Shown piece by piece: positions 14,771 through 25,387 of a stretch of DNA of 36,683 nt. The notes beneath the pieces are model-generated. The model did not search any database and was not told the origin of the DNA. It saw only the letters and a program-made list of their open reading frames with translations. Location: the IMG/VR virus record IMGVR_UViG_3300023174_000375, positions 1 to 36,683 of that record, one strand, 5' to 3'. Position numbers and translations under genes: made by a program. The DNA comes from a virus. Within the stretch, counting starts at the first letter, position 1. The number at the start of each line of letters is the position of its first letter.

Positions 14771-17700
14771 TTACACAATATATGTTGCTTGTACCTTGAC
14801 ACTGCTGTTGGTTGAACTTGCACTGGTGTACTTCAATGTCACATTACCAGCAGCAATAGTTGCTGAGAATGTGCCCATTTCTGCACCGCTTGCAACAACA
14901 CCATATGTTGTTACATATGCGTTAGTACCGTTCTGAACCAACAACACTTCAGCCACTTGTACATTTGAACCGTCCTTGACTTGCACAACATACTTAGCAC
15001 TGGTGTATGCTGAAGTTGCAAATGTGTCAATTGTGGTTGCACTTGTACTTGATACTGAAGTTGCTGCCTGATCGTGTACAATCTTACTGGTGTATAGTGC
15101 GTTCCAGCGTTGTGCTGCACTACCCAGGTTGAATGTTGCGTCACTGTTGGGTATCAAGCCACTGTTGATGTCTGCATTGAATACAACACTATCAGCACTG
15201 TCAGTACCAATTTGGATGTTACCAGTTGTGTCGCCCTTGACCCACAAGTTGCCTTCGATAATCACATCCTTGGCAAATGTTGCTGTGCCGTTAGCAGCAA
15301 TTGACAGTCTGTTTGTGCTACTACCAGTTCCAGTCTTGATATAAGCACCGCCCGCGTCTGCACTGAACAAGTTATAACCATAACCAATTTCTTGTACACT
15401 GAATGTTGTTGTTAGACGACGTACATCAATTTCGTCACCATCAGCAGGGGCTTCTGTCAGGGTCAATGTTGAACCTGATACACTATAAGAAACACCAGGA
15501 ATCTGTACCACACCGTTAACTGCAACAATAGTACTTGCAGTTGTTGCAGTGTTGGCCATGGTAAATGCAGTTGTAAAGCCGTCACCCAAGAACAAGTCAC
15601 CAGTGATGACAGTGAACTCGGTTGATGAGCCCAACCAACGTGTGCCATTGAAGAATTCCAATGTGTTAAGTGTTGAGTTATAACGAATCATACCTGTAAC
15701 ATCAGTCTGGCCACTCAATCCTGGACGTTGTGCAGTGGTACCAACTGGAACAATAAATGAATCTGTACTGTTAATAGTCAGTGTTGCACCGCTGATTGGT
15801 GTAGTATCGCTGCCACCAATCTTAACAGTGTTGGTTGCTGCATCTGTGTAAATCAATGTACTTGCAGTTGATCCCTTAACAGTGAATGTACTTGCACCAC
15901 TTTCGCTGTTAATTGTAACATTGCCCTTGACATTTACGTCGCCTGCAATACCTGCACCGCCACTAACAACCAATGCACCCGAGTTGTATGCTGAACTTGC
16001 AGTGCCTGAAGTAACATTTGCTGTTGGTGTGTTGGTACCAATGCCAACATACAAACTGCCAGTAATGCCAGCACCACCAGTGACTCTCAAAGCACCTGAA
16101 CCTGTGTCTGTTGCAATTACTGCTGCGTTTGCGTACAAGACGTTGGCTGCTGTTACTGTGCCACGGAATGTGGTTGCACTTGCTGCATCAGCAAAGTTCA
16201 ATGTTGTCGCAGCACCAAATGCTTCAACTGTAGTTGCCACAGTATTAGCAAATGTGATTGATGTCTGACCAACTGCAACATTAGTTGCATTTGGCAAGTA
16301 CACTGTTGCGTTATTGATTGTTGCTGTACCAGTTGTGGCACCCATGTCCAATGTAGTAGCTGCACCAGCAAAGTTCATTGTTGTTACTGTTGAATCCAAC
16401 AAGTTGAATGTTGTTTGATCAGTAATGATGTCGCCGCCACCAACAAACAAGTCCTTGGCCACTGCAACGCCGCCAGCAACTTGTAGAGCACCAGTTGAAA
16501 CACTTGTGGTGTCATCTGTGTTGTCGACAGTGATCTTACCATTAACATCCAAATCGTTGCGTACGGTTGTTGTACCTGTTGAGGCAGCAATTGTCAATGC
16601 AGTAGCAGCCTTGAATGCATCAACTGTTGTTGCTGTATTCAATACATTAACACTTGCGGCAGTACCAGTGATATCTGTGGCATTTGGTAGTGCTAGTGTT
16701 GTGTTGTTGATGGTTGTGGTACCTGTTGCTGCACCAACATTTAGTGATGTAGCTGCACCAGCAAAGTTCATTGTTGTTGCTGTGGTGTTGTACAGGTTCT
16801 GTGTAGCAGCACTACCAACCAATGTTGGATTACTAATTGTTGCTGTACCAGTTGCGGCACCCAGGTTCAACGCAGTTGCATCACCACCAACGTTCAATGT
16901 TGTTGCTGTCGAGTTCAACAAGTTGAATGTTGTTGCTGTTGTTGTGACATCGCCACCATTAACTGCCAAGTCACCAGTCATTGTTGAATCACCAGTTACT
17001 GACAAGTCAATACCAACATCTAGGCTATTACGTACTGAAGTTGTGCCAGTTGTGGCAGCAAATGTCAATGCAGTAGCAGCCTTGAACGCATCAACTGTTG
17101 TTGCGGCATTCAACACGTTAACACTTGCAGCAGTACCAGTGATATCTGTTGCGTTTGGTAGTGCTAGTGTTGTGTTGTTGATTGTCGCTGTACCTGTGCT
17201 TGCACCAACATTTAGTGCAGTAGCAGCACCAGCAAAGTTCATTGTTGTTGCTGTGGTGTTGTACAGGTTCTGTGTACTTGCTGCACCAACCAATGTTGGG
17301 TTACTGATTGTTGCTGTACCAGTTGAAGCACCCATGTTCAATGCAGTTGCAGCACCAGCAAAGTTCATTGTAGTTGGTGTTACGTTCAACAAGTTAAATG
17401 TTGTTTCATCGGTAATGATGTCGCCACCACCAACAAACAAGTCCTTGGCCACTGCAACGCCACCAGCAACTTGTAGAGCACCAGTTGAAACACTTGTGGT
17501 GTCATCTGTGTTGTCAATTGCAAAAGTGCCCTTGACATCTAGGTTGTTATTGACAGTTGTTGTGCCTGTGTTTGCACCAATGTTAACTGCAATAGCATCA
17601 CCAGCAAAGTTGACTGTGGTTGCTGTTGTGTTCAACAAGTTGGCTGTAGTTGCAGTTGTTGTGACGTCGCCGCCATTGACTGCTAGGTCGCCAGTCACTG

Positions 17701-20700
17701 TTGAGTCACCAGTTACTGACAAGTCACCACCAACATCTAGGTCGTTGCGTACTGAAGTTGTGCCAGTTGTGGCAGCAATTGTCAATGCGGTAGCTGCCTT
17801 GAATGCATCAACGGTAGTTGCTGTATTCAGTACATTAACACTTGCAGCAGTACCAGTGATATCTGTTGCATTGGTTAGTGCCAATGTTGTATTACGGATT
17901 GTTGCTGTACCAGTTGCGGCACCCAGATTCAACGCTGTCGCTCCGCCAGCAAAGTTAACTGTGGTTGCTACGTCGTCAACCAGGTTAAATGTTGTTGCTG
18001 TTGTTGTAACGTCACCGCCATCGACAGCCAAATCGCCTGACAATGTTGCATTAACGGCACTTGCGTCACCTGTTACTGACAAGTCACCACCAACATCTAG
18101 GTCATTGCGTACTGAAGTTGTGCCAGTTGTGGCAGCAATTGTCAATGCGGTAGCTGCCTTGAATGCGTCAACTGTTGTGGCTGTATTCAGTACATTAACA
18201 CTTGCAGCAGTACCAGTGATATCTGTTGCATTGGTTAGTGCCAACGTTGTATTACGGATTGTTGCTGTACCAGTTGCGGCACCCAGGTTCAACGCAGTTG
18301 CATCGCCGCCAACGTTCAATGTTGTTGCTGTTGAGTTCAACAAGTTGAATGTTGTTGCTGTTGTTGTGACGTCACCGCCATCGACAGCCAAATCACCAGT
18401 CATTGTTGAATCACCAGTTACTGACAAGTCAATACCAACATCTAGGCTATTACGTACTGAAGTTGTGCCAGTTGTGGCAGCAAATGTCAATGCAGTAGCA
18501 GCCTTGAACGCATCAATTGTTGTTGCTGTGTTCAACACATTAACACTTGCAGCAGTACCAGTGATATCTGTTGCGTTTGGTAGTGCTAGTGTTGTGTTGT
18601 TGATGGTTGTGGTACCTGTTGCTGCACCAACGTTTAGTGCAGTCGCTGCACCAGCAAAGTTCATTGTTGTTGCTGTGGTGTTGTACAGGTTCTGTGTAGC
18701 AGCACTACCAACCAATGTTGGGTTACTGATTGTTGCTGTACCAGTTGAAGCACCCATGTTCAACGCAGTAGCAGCACCAGCGAAGTTCATTGTGGTTGGT
18801 GTTACGTTCAACAAGTTAAATGTTGTTTCATCAGTAATGATGTCACCGCCGCCAACGAACAAGTCCTTGGCCACTGCGACGCCGCCTGCAACTTGTAGAG
18901 CACCAGTATTTTCACTTGTGGTGTCATCTGTACTATTGATTACGAATCCCTTACCAACGGTTAGGTTTCCTTCAACATTTGTTGTTGCATTGCGCAAGTT
19001 TGCTGTGCCTGTGGTTGCACCTATTACTAGTGCAGTGGCATCGCCCGCGAAGTTAACTGCAGTCGCTGTTGTGTTCAACAAGTTGGCTGTGGTTGATGAT
19101 GTTGTGATGTCACCACCGTTAACCGCTAGGTCACCTGCCAGGGTTCCATTAACGCCTGAAATGTCGCCAGTTACTGCCAAATTACCACCAACATCTAGGT
19201 CGTTGCGTACAGTTGTTGTACCACTTGTGGCAGCAAATGTTAGGTCAGTTGCACCTTCAAATGCTGTAACAGTTGTTGCTGTATTCAACACAGCAATAGT
19301 TGCTGCGCCACCAGTGATTTCTGTTGCGTTTGGTAGTGCCAATGTTGCGTTGTTAACTGTCGCTGTACCCGTTGCTGCACCAACGTTTAGTGATGTAGCT
19401 GCACCAGCAAAATTCATTGTTGTTGCCACGGTGTTGTACAAGTTCTGTGTACTTGCCGAACCAACCAATGTTGGGTTACTGATGGTTGCTGTACCTGTGC
19501 TTGCACCAACATTTAGTGCAGTAGCAGCACCAGCAAAGTTCATTGTTGTTGCTGTGGTGTTGTACAAGTTCTGTGTAGCAGCACTACCAACCAATGTTGG
19601 GTTACTGATTGTTGCTGTACCAGTTGAGGCACCCATGTTCAATGCAGTTGCATCACCGCCAACGTTCAATGTTGTTGCTGTGCTGTTAACCAGGTTAAAT
19701 GTTGTTGCTGTTGTTGTGACGTCGCCGCCATCGACAGCCAAATCGCCTGACAATGTTGCGTTGGTTGCTGATGCATCACCAGTTACTGCTAGGTCACCGC
19801 CCACATCTAGGTCATTACGTACTGTTGTTGTACCAGTTGTAGCAGCAAATGTCAATGCTGTGGCTGCTTTAAATGCATCAACTGTTGTTGCTGCGTTCAA
19901 CACATTAACACTTGCAGCAGTACCAGTGATGTCTGTGGCGTTTGGTAGTGCTAGTGTTGCGTTGTTGATGGTTGCTGTACCAGTTGTAGCACCAACTTCT
20001 AGATCAGTTGCACCCTTGAATGCATCAACGGTTGTGGCATTGTTGAATACACCAATTGTTGCCTGAGCGCCATCAACTGTTGTCGCGTTCTGTACCCAAA
20101 CGTTGGCATTGCGGATTTCTGCTGTGCCACTTGTAGCACCCATAACCAATGAGGTAGCAGCACCAGCGAAGTTCATTGTAGTTGGTGTTACATTCAACAA
20201 GTTGAATGTTGTTTCATCAGTAATGATGTCGCCGCCACCAACGAACAAGTCCTTGGCCACTGCAACACCACCAGCAACTTGTAGAGCACCAGTATTTTCA
20301 CTTGTGGTGTCATCTGTATCAGTAACACGTGTGATCTTGTTCAGATCCCAACTTGTGGTTGCATCATTGTATGTCAATGTTGCATTGGCACCAGCAATTG
20401 TCAAACCTGCGCCATCAGCTTGTGCTGAAGTTGTTGAACCTTGAGCCAATGTCAGGTTAACGTCAGCAATGGTAACTGTGGTTGATTCAACTGTTGTTAC
20501 TGTGCCCTTGACGTCTAGGTTACCAACAACGGTAACGTCTTTGCCAACGTACAAGCTCTTGGCAATACCAACACCACCAGCAACTACCAATGCACCTGTT
20601 GATGTACTTGTTGTTTCGTCTGTACTCTGAACCAATGCTGTGCTGTCTAGTGTAGCAGCACCACTAACGTGGAATGTGCCATTAACTGAAACGTTTGATC

Positions 20701-23700
20701 CAGCGTTGTCGATGTAAACAATGCTTGATGCTGAATTGCCGTAGAATGCTGTGGCATTTGCATCAACTGTTGAAACTAGAACGCCGTCAACGTTTGATGT
20801 GATAACACCTGGAGCAACACCATCGTCAGTGATTTGAATGTCTGTATCGTCTTTGCTGATGTGATCAACTGCACTTTGCAATTGTGCCAATACCCATGAT
20901 TTGTTGGTAGCATCATAGTTGTCAACTGGATCAGCCAGGTCAGTAATTCTAACATTACTTACACTGATGTTACCTGTTGGGGCCAATGTCAGGTTGCCGT
21001 CTGCGCCAACTGTGTTGGTCGCACCATCAACTGTCAATGTACCAATTGTTGCCACTGTGTTGGCTGAATCATATGTGAAATCGCCACTGTCTGACAATTC
21101 ACTGTCGGCACCAGCAAATGTAATACGGCCGTTGGTCAGGTGTGTGTCATAAACAGTTGTGAACTTGGCACTGGCTGGTGTAACATTACCAATCACTGTA
21201 CCTTGAATGTCGCGTGCACTGAATGTGCGATCAACTGCCACATTGCCGTTAACTTGTAACTCATTGCGTACTGTTGTTGTGCCAGTTGTAGCACCTAGGT
21301 TCAATGCAGTTGCGGCACCAGCAAAGTTCATTGTTGTTGCTACAGTATTGTACAAGTTCTGTGTACTTGCTGCGCCAACCACTGTTGGGTTATTGATTGT
21401 TGCTGTACCAGTTGTAGCACCAATGTCTAGTGTAGTAGCACCACCAGCAAAGTTGACTGTGGTCGCTGTATCATCAACCAGGTTAAATGTTGTTGCAGTT
21501 GTTGTGATGTCGCCACCATCGACAGCCAAATCGCCTGACAATGTTGCGTTGGTTGCTGATGCATCACCAGTTACTGCTAGGTCACCGCCTACATCTAGGT
21601 CGTTGCGTACTGAAGTTGTGCCAGTTGTAGCAGCAAATGTCAGATCAGTTGCACCTTCAAATGCGGTAACTGTTGTTGCGTCATTTAGAACGGCAATAGT
21701 GGCTGCACCACCAGTGATTTCTGTGGCGTTTGGCAGGTCTAGTGTTGCGTTCTTAATTGTTGCTGTACCAGTTGTAGCACCAATATCTAGTGCAGTAGCA
21801 GCACCGGCAAAGTTAACTGCGGTTGCATTTGTGTTCAACAAGTTGAATGTTGTTTGATCAGTGATAACGTCACCGCCACCAACAAACAAGTCCTTGGCCA
21901 CTGCAACGCCGCCAGCAACTTGTAGAGCACCAGTTGTCTTGCTTGTGGTGTCATCTGTGTTATCAACTGTAACTCCGCCCTTGACTTCCAAACTGTTGTT
22001 GACAGTTGTTGTGCCTGTGTTTGCACCAATGTTAACTGTTGTAGCAGCACCAGCAAAATTCATTGTTGTTGCTGTGGTGTTATACAGGTTCTGTGTGGCT
22101 GCAGTACCAACAACAGTTGGGTTCTTGATTGTAGCAGTACCGCTAGTAGTACCTAGGTTCAATGCAGTAGCAGCGCCACCAACATTCAATGTAGTAGCAT
22201 TTGAATTCACTAGGTTAAATGTTGATGCAGTTGTTGTGATATCACCGCCGTTGACTGCTAGGTCACCGGTCAATGTTTCACTTCCAGCAACAGTTAGGTT
22301 ACCACCAACATCTAGGGTATTGCGTACTGAGGTTGTACCAGTTGTAGCAGCAAATGTCAGGTCAGTTGCACCTTCAAATGCTGTAACAGTTGTTGCGTCA
22401 TTCAACACAGCAATAGTTGCTGCGCTGCCTGAGATTTCAGATGCGTTTGGCAAGCTAATTGTTTGGTTATTAATTGTTGCTGTACCAGTTGCAGCACCGA
22501 TGTCTAGTGCAGTAGCAGCACCACCAACATTCAATGTCAATACACTTGTGTTCAACAAGTTGAATGTTGACTGATCAGATACGATGTCGCCGCCACCAAC
22601 AAACAGGTCTTTGGTAACTGCAACACCACCAGCAACTTGTAGAGCACCGGTTGATGAACTTGTGGCATTGTTAGTGTTATCAATTGTAGCACTGCCTTTG
22701 ACATCTAGGTTGTTATTAACAGTTGTTGTGCCTGTGTTTGCACCAACATTTAGTGCAGTTGCGGCACCAGCAAAGTTCATTGTTGTTGCTACTGTGTTAT
22801 ACAGATCTTGTGTACTTGAAGCACCAACCAATGTTGGGTTACTGATTGTTGCTGTGCCTGTTGTAGCGCCCAGGTTCAGTGTAGATGCTGCACCACCAAC
22901 GTTCAATGTTGTTGCTGTTGTGTTCAACAAGTTGGCTGTAGTTGCAGTTGTTGTAACATCACCACCGTTGACTGCCAGGTCGCCAGTCATTGTTGTGTCA
23001 CCAGTTACTGACAAGTCACCACCAACATCTAGATCGTTGCGTACTGAAGTTGTGCCAGTTGTGGCGCCCACTGTCAATGAAGTTGCGCCTTCAAATGCTG
23101 TAACAGTTGTTGCGTCATTCAACACAGCAATAGTTGCAGAACCACCAGTGATTTCTGTGGCATTGGGCAGGTCTAGTGTTGTATTACGGATGGCTGTTGT
23201 GCCATTTGTAGCACCAATGTCTAGTGATGTAGCAGCACCTGCAAAGTTAACTGTGGTCGCTGTATCATCAACCAGGTTAAATGTTGTTGCTGTTGTTGTA
23301 ATGTCACCACCGTTGACTGCCAAGTCACCTGATAGTGTTTCATTAGTTGCTGAGATATCGCCAGTTACTGAGAAGTCGCCACCAACATCTAGATCGTTGC
23401 GTACCGAAGTTGTGCCAGTTGTGGCACCCACTGTCAATGCTGTAGCAGCTTTGAATGCGTCAACAGTTGTTGCTGTATTCAACACATTAACACTTGCGGC
23501 ACCACCAGTGATGTCTGTGGCGTTTGGCAATGACAATGTTGTGTTGTTGACTGTTGCTGTACCAGTTGCAGCACCAATGTCTAGTGATGTAGCAGCACCT
23601 GCGAAGTTAACTGTGGTCGCTGTGTTGTCAACCAGGTTAAATGTTGTTGCTGTTGTTGTGACGTCGCCGCCATTGACTGCTAGGTCGCCGGTCACTGTTG

Positions 23701-25387
23701 AGTCACCAGTTACTGACAAGTCACCACCAACATCTAGGTCGTTGCGTACTGAAGTTGTGCCAGTTGTGGCAGCAATTGTCAGGGCAGTTGCACCTTCAAA
23801 TGCTGTGACTGTTGTTGCGTCATTTAGAACGGCAATAGTGGCTGCACCACCAGTGATTTCTGTGGCGTTTGGCAGGTCTAGTGTTGCGTTCTTAATTGTT
23901 GCTGTACCAGTTGTAGCACCTAGGTTCAATGCAGTAGCGTCACCACCAACGTTCAATGTTGTTGCTGTGCTGTTAACCAGGTTAAATGTTGAAGCAGTTG
24001 TTGTGACGTCGCCACCATTAACTGCCAGGTCGCCAGTCATTGTTGAGTCACCAGTTACTGACAAGTCACCACCAACATCTAGGTCATTACGTACAGTTGT
24101 TGTACCAGTTACAGCACCCACGGTCAATGCTGTGGCGCCCTTGAATGCGTCAACGGTTGTGGCTGTATTCAACACATTAACACTTGCAGCGCCACCAGTG
24201 ATGTCTGTGGCATTTGGCAATGACAATGTTGTGTTACGTACTGTTGTGGTACCAGTTGTGGCACCAACTTCCAGTGCAGTAGCACCCTTGAATGCGTTAA
24301 CAGTTGTGGCATTGTTGAACACACCAATGGTTGACATTGCGCCGTCAACAGTTGTGGCGTTCTCAACCCAGACGTTTGCGTTACGGATGCGTGCTGTACC
24401 AGTAGTAGCACCAACTGTTACTGATGTTGCTGCACCACCAACGTTCAATGTGGTTGCTGTGGTGTTTAACAAGTTGAATGTGGTTTGGTCAGTGATGATA
24501 TCGCCGCCACCAACAAACAAGTCCTTGGCCACTGCAACGCCACCAGCAACTTGTAGAGCACCAGTTGATGAACTTGTGGTGTCAACTGTTGAATCAACAG
24601 TTAGTTTGCCCTTGACGTCAACAGTTTCATTGTTAATGGTTGCTGTGCCTGTGGCTGCACCCAGATTCAATGAAGTGGCATCACCACCAATGTTCAGTGT
24701 GGTAGCAACTGTGTTGAACAAGTCTTGTGTGGCTGCTGAACCAACCACAGTGGGGTTGTTGACAGTAAGTGTACCAGTATTTGCGCCCACCGATACTGAT
24801 GTTGCAGCACTGCCCACATTCAATGATGTGACATTGGCAGTCAACAAGTTGAATGTAGCTGCTTCAGAAGTGAAGTTACCACCATTGACTGCTAGGTTGC
24901 CGTTGGATATAATGGCATTGCCTGTCAATAGGTTAGCACTAACATTGCTTGCAGAGAAATTTTGAACCACAGACAAATTGCCAACCTTGGCAGATGAATA
25001 TCCTGAAACTGAAATGGTGCCGTAAGTGGTGCCATCTGATGTAGTCGATCCAAAGACAAATTCTTTGTGGCTTTCGTCCCAGATAATGGCCTGGTTGATG
25101 TCTGAACCGCGATTGAATACGAAACCGATATCGTTACTATTTGTCCCCGAGAAAGCGTTGTTTAGAACGATGATGGGGTCATTAACATATGTGTTGGTTG
25201 ATGCAACTGTTAGGTATGTACCACTACCTTGAACAGTCAGGTTACCAGTGATAGTGATATCACTGGCAATAGTCATTGTTGGCGCAAATAATGAACCAAC
25301 AACAGATCCTGGTACCAACTTGACATTAGCAAGAATGGTGGAGTCAGTGATCTGGTTATTCTTAATACGAGTCAAATAATTAGACAT
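14771..25387 (-). CDS. Giant repetitive tail-fibre protein
   Basis: A 3538-residue protein built almost wholly of short beta-type repeats. Residues 1-165 hold a shared fibre cassette (TYVNDPIIVLNN...NRGSDINQAIIWDESH at about 66-108). From about 165 the repeat core is roughly 42-50 residues, with a variable pair of modules: one like NPTLVG.A.TQNLYNT.ATTMNFAGAATALNVGA.TGTATI and one like TTLALPNATDITG.AASVNVLN.ATTVDAFKAAT. I count about 44 copies of the [AG]xxTGT motif. A non-repetitive island at about 1370-1690 splits the array into two. The C-terminus carries MIRYNSTLNTLEFFNGTRW (near 3240), a DLGS...RW motif and a final ~100-residue domain (to VKVQATYIV). It is probably a trimeric host-binding fibre. 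The repeat is also present at DNA level. Confidence 0.9.
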   Translation of the reverse strand: MSNYLTRIKNNQITDSTILANVKLVPGSVVGSLFAPTMTIASDITITGNLTVQGSGTYLTVASTNTYVNDPIIVLNNAFSGTNSNDIGFVFNRGSDINQAIIWDESHKEFVFGSTTSDGTTYGTISVSGYSSAKVGNLSVVQNFSASNVSANLLTGNAIISNGNLAVNGGNFTSEAATFNLLTANVTSLNVGSAATSVSVGANTGTLTVNNPTVVGSAATQDLFNTVATTLNIGGDATSLNLGAATGTATINNETVDVKGKLTVDSTVDTTSSSTGALQVAGGVAVAKDLFVGGGDIITDQTTFNLLNTTATTLNVGGAATSVTVGATTGTARIRNANVWVENATTVDGAMSTIGVFNNATTVNAFKGATALEVGATTGTTTVRNTTLSLPNATDITGGAASVNVLNTATTVDAFKGATALTVGAVTGTTTVRNDLDVGGDLSVTGDSTMTGDLAVNGGDVTTTASTFNLVNSTATTLNVGGDATALNLGATTGTATIKNATLDLPNATEITGGAATIAVLNDATTVTAFEGATALTIAATTGTTSVRNDLDVGGDLSVTGDSTVTGDLAVNGGDVTTTATTFNLVDNTATTVNFAGAATSLDIGAATGTATVNNTTLSLPNATDITGGAASVNVLNTATTVDAFKAATALTVGATTGTTSVRNDLDVGGDFSVTGDISATNETLSGDLAVNGGDITTTATTFNLVDDTATTVNFAGAATSLDIGATNGTTAIRNTTLDLPNATEITGGSATIAVLNDATTVTAFEGATSLTVGATTGTTSVRNDLDVGGDLSVTGDTTMTGDLAVNGGDVTTTATTANLLNTTATTLNVGGAASTLNLGATTGTATISNPTLVGASSTQDLYNTVATTMNFAGAATALNVGANTGTTTVNNNLDVKGSATIDNTNNATSSSTGALQVAGGVAVTKDLFVGGGDIVSDQSTFNLLNTSVLTLNVGGAATALDIGAATGTATINNQTISLPNASEISGSAATIAVLNDATTVTAFEGATDLTFAATTGTTSVRNTLDVGGNLTVAGSETLTGDLAVNGGDITTTASTFNLVNSNATTLNVGGAATALNLGTTSGTATIKNPTVVGTAATQNLYNTTATTMNFAGAATTVNIGANTGTTTVNNSLEVKGGVTVDNTDDTTSKTTGALQVAGGVAVAKDLFVGGGDVITDQTTFNLLNTNATAVNFAGAATALDIGATTGTATIKNATLDLPNATEITGGAATIAVLNDATTVTAFEGATDLTFAATTGTTSVRNDLDVGGDLAVTGDASATNATLSGDLAVDGGDITTTATTFNLVDDTATTVNFAGGATTLDIGATTGTATINNPTVVGAASTQNLYNTVATTMNFAGAATALNLGATTGTTTVRNELQVNGNVAVDRTFSARDIQGTVIGNVTPASAKFTTVYDTHLTNGRITFAGADSELSDSGDFTYDSANTVATIGTLTVDGATNTVGADGNLTLAPTGNISVSNVRITDLADPVDNYDATNKSWVLAQLQSAVDHISKDDTDIQITDDGVAPGVITSNVDGVLVSTVDANATAFYGNSASSIVYIDNAGSNVSVNGTFHVSGAATLDSTALVQSTDETTSTSTGALVVAGGVGIAKSLYVGKDVTVVGNLDVKGTVTTVESTTVTIADVNLTLAQGSTTSAQADGAGLTIAGANATLTYNDATTSWDLNKITRVTDTDDTTSENTGALQVAGGVAVAKDLFVGGGDIITDETTFNLLNVTPTTMNFAGAATSLVMGATSGTAEIRNANVWVQNATTVDGAQATIGVFNNATTVDAFKGATDLEVGATTGTATINNATLALPNATDITGTAASVNVLNAATTVDAFKAATALTFAATTGTTTVRNDLDVGGDLAVTGDASATNATLSGDLAVDGGDVTTTATTFNLVNSTATTLNVGGDATALNMGASTGTATISNPTLVGSAATQNLYNTTATTMNFAGAATALNVGASTGTATISNPTLVGSASTQNLYNTVATTMNFAGAATSLNVGAATGTATVNNATLALPNATEITGGAATIAVLNTATTVTAFEGATDLTFAATSGTTTVRNDLDVGGNLAVTGDISGVNGTLAGDLAVNGGDITTSSTTANLLNTTATAVNFAGDATALVIGATTGTANLRNATTNVEGNLTVGKGFVINSTDDTTSENTGALQVAGGVAVAKDLFVGGGDIITDETTFNLLNVTPTTMNFAGAATALNMGASTGTATISNPTLVGSAATQNLYNTTATTMNFAGAATALNVGAATGTTTINNTTLALPNATDITGTAASVNVLNTATTIDAFKAATALTFAATTGTTSVRNSLDVGIDLSVTGDSTMTGDLAVDGGDVTTTATTFNLLNSTATTLNVGGDATALNLGAATGTATIRNTTLALTNATDITGTAASVNVLNTATTVDAFKAATALTIAATTGTTSVRNDLDVGGDLSVTGDASAVNATLSGDLAVDGGDVTTTATTFNLVDDVATTVNFAGGATALNLGAATGTATIRNTTLALTNATDITGTAASVNVLNTATTVDAFKAATALTIAATTGTTSVRNDLDVGGDLSVTGDSTVTGDLAVNGGDVTTTATTANLLNTTATTVNFAGDAIAVNIGANTGTTTVNNNLDVKGTFAIDNTDDTTSVSTGALQVAGGVAVAKDLFVGGGDIITDETTFNLLNVTPTTMNFAGAATALNMGASTGTATISNPTLVGAASTQNLYNTTATTMNFAGAATALNVGASTGTATINNTTLALPNATDITGTAASVNVLNAATTVDAFKAATALTFAATTGTTSVRNSLDVGIDLSVTGDSTMTGDLAVNGGDVTTTATTFNLLNSTATTLNVGGDATALNLGAATGTATISNPTLVGSAATQNLYNTTATTMNFAGAATSLNVGAATGTTTINNTTLALPNATDITGTAASVNVLNTATTVDAFKAATALTIAASTGTTTVRNDLDVNGKITVDNTDDTTSVSTGALQVAGGVAVAKDLFVGGGDIITDQTTFNLLDSTVTTMNFAGAATTLDMGATTGTATINNATVYLPNATNVAVGQTSITFANTVATTVEAFGAATTLNFADAASATTFRGTVTAANVLYANAAVIATDTGSGALRVTGGAGITGSLYVGIGTNTPTANVTSGTASSAYNSGALVVSGGAGIAGDVNVKGNVTINSESGASTFTVKGSTASTLIYTDAATNTVKIGGSDTTPISGATLTINSTDSFIVPVGTTAQRPGLSGQTDVTGMIRYNSTLNTLEFFNGTRWLGSSTEFTVITGDLFLGDGFTTAFTMANTATTASTIVAVNGVVQIPGVSYSVSGSTLTLTEAPADGDEIDVRRLTTTFSVQEIGYGYNLFSADAGGAYIKTGTGSSTNRLSIAANGTATFAKDVIIEGNLWVKGDTTGNIQIGTDSADSVVFNADINSGLIPNSDATFNLGSAAQRWNALYTSKIVHDQAATSVSSTSATTIDTFATSAYTSAKYVVQVKDGSNVQVAEVLLVQNGTNAYVTTYGVVASGAEMGTFSATIAAGNVTLKYTSASSTNSSVKVQATYIV
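16433..24580 (-). repeat. DNA-level near-identical repeats within the giant fibre gene
   Basis: Stretches such as the block around 17721-17960 recur nearly unchanged at 18081-18320, exactly 360 bases (120 codons) apart. A ~70-base stretch coding for the TGALQVAGGVAV-KDLFVGGGD motif recurs at about 16433, 17420, 18840, 20224, 21870, 22585 and 24500. Such identity points to recent duplication or gene conversion, not only selection on protein. Confidence 0.75.

Noticed and set aside
16425-20066. A 1213-codon open frame on the plus strand
   Set aside because: It is antisense to the giant repeat gene. Repetition copies one stop-free frame many times, so its length has no statistical weight; its product is a low-complexity Val/Ala/Pro repeat with no start signal.
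22584-24965. A 793-codon plus-strand open frame, with shorter ones at 20103-20444, 21207-21857 and 21861-22574
   Set aside because: Same reason: mirror frames of the repeats in the minus-strand fibre gene.
14771-25387. Possible CRISPR array in the repeats
   Set aside because: The repeats are long, in frame, vary in a codon-like way and lack unique spacers.
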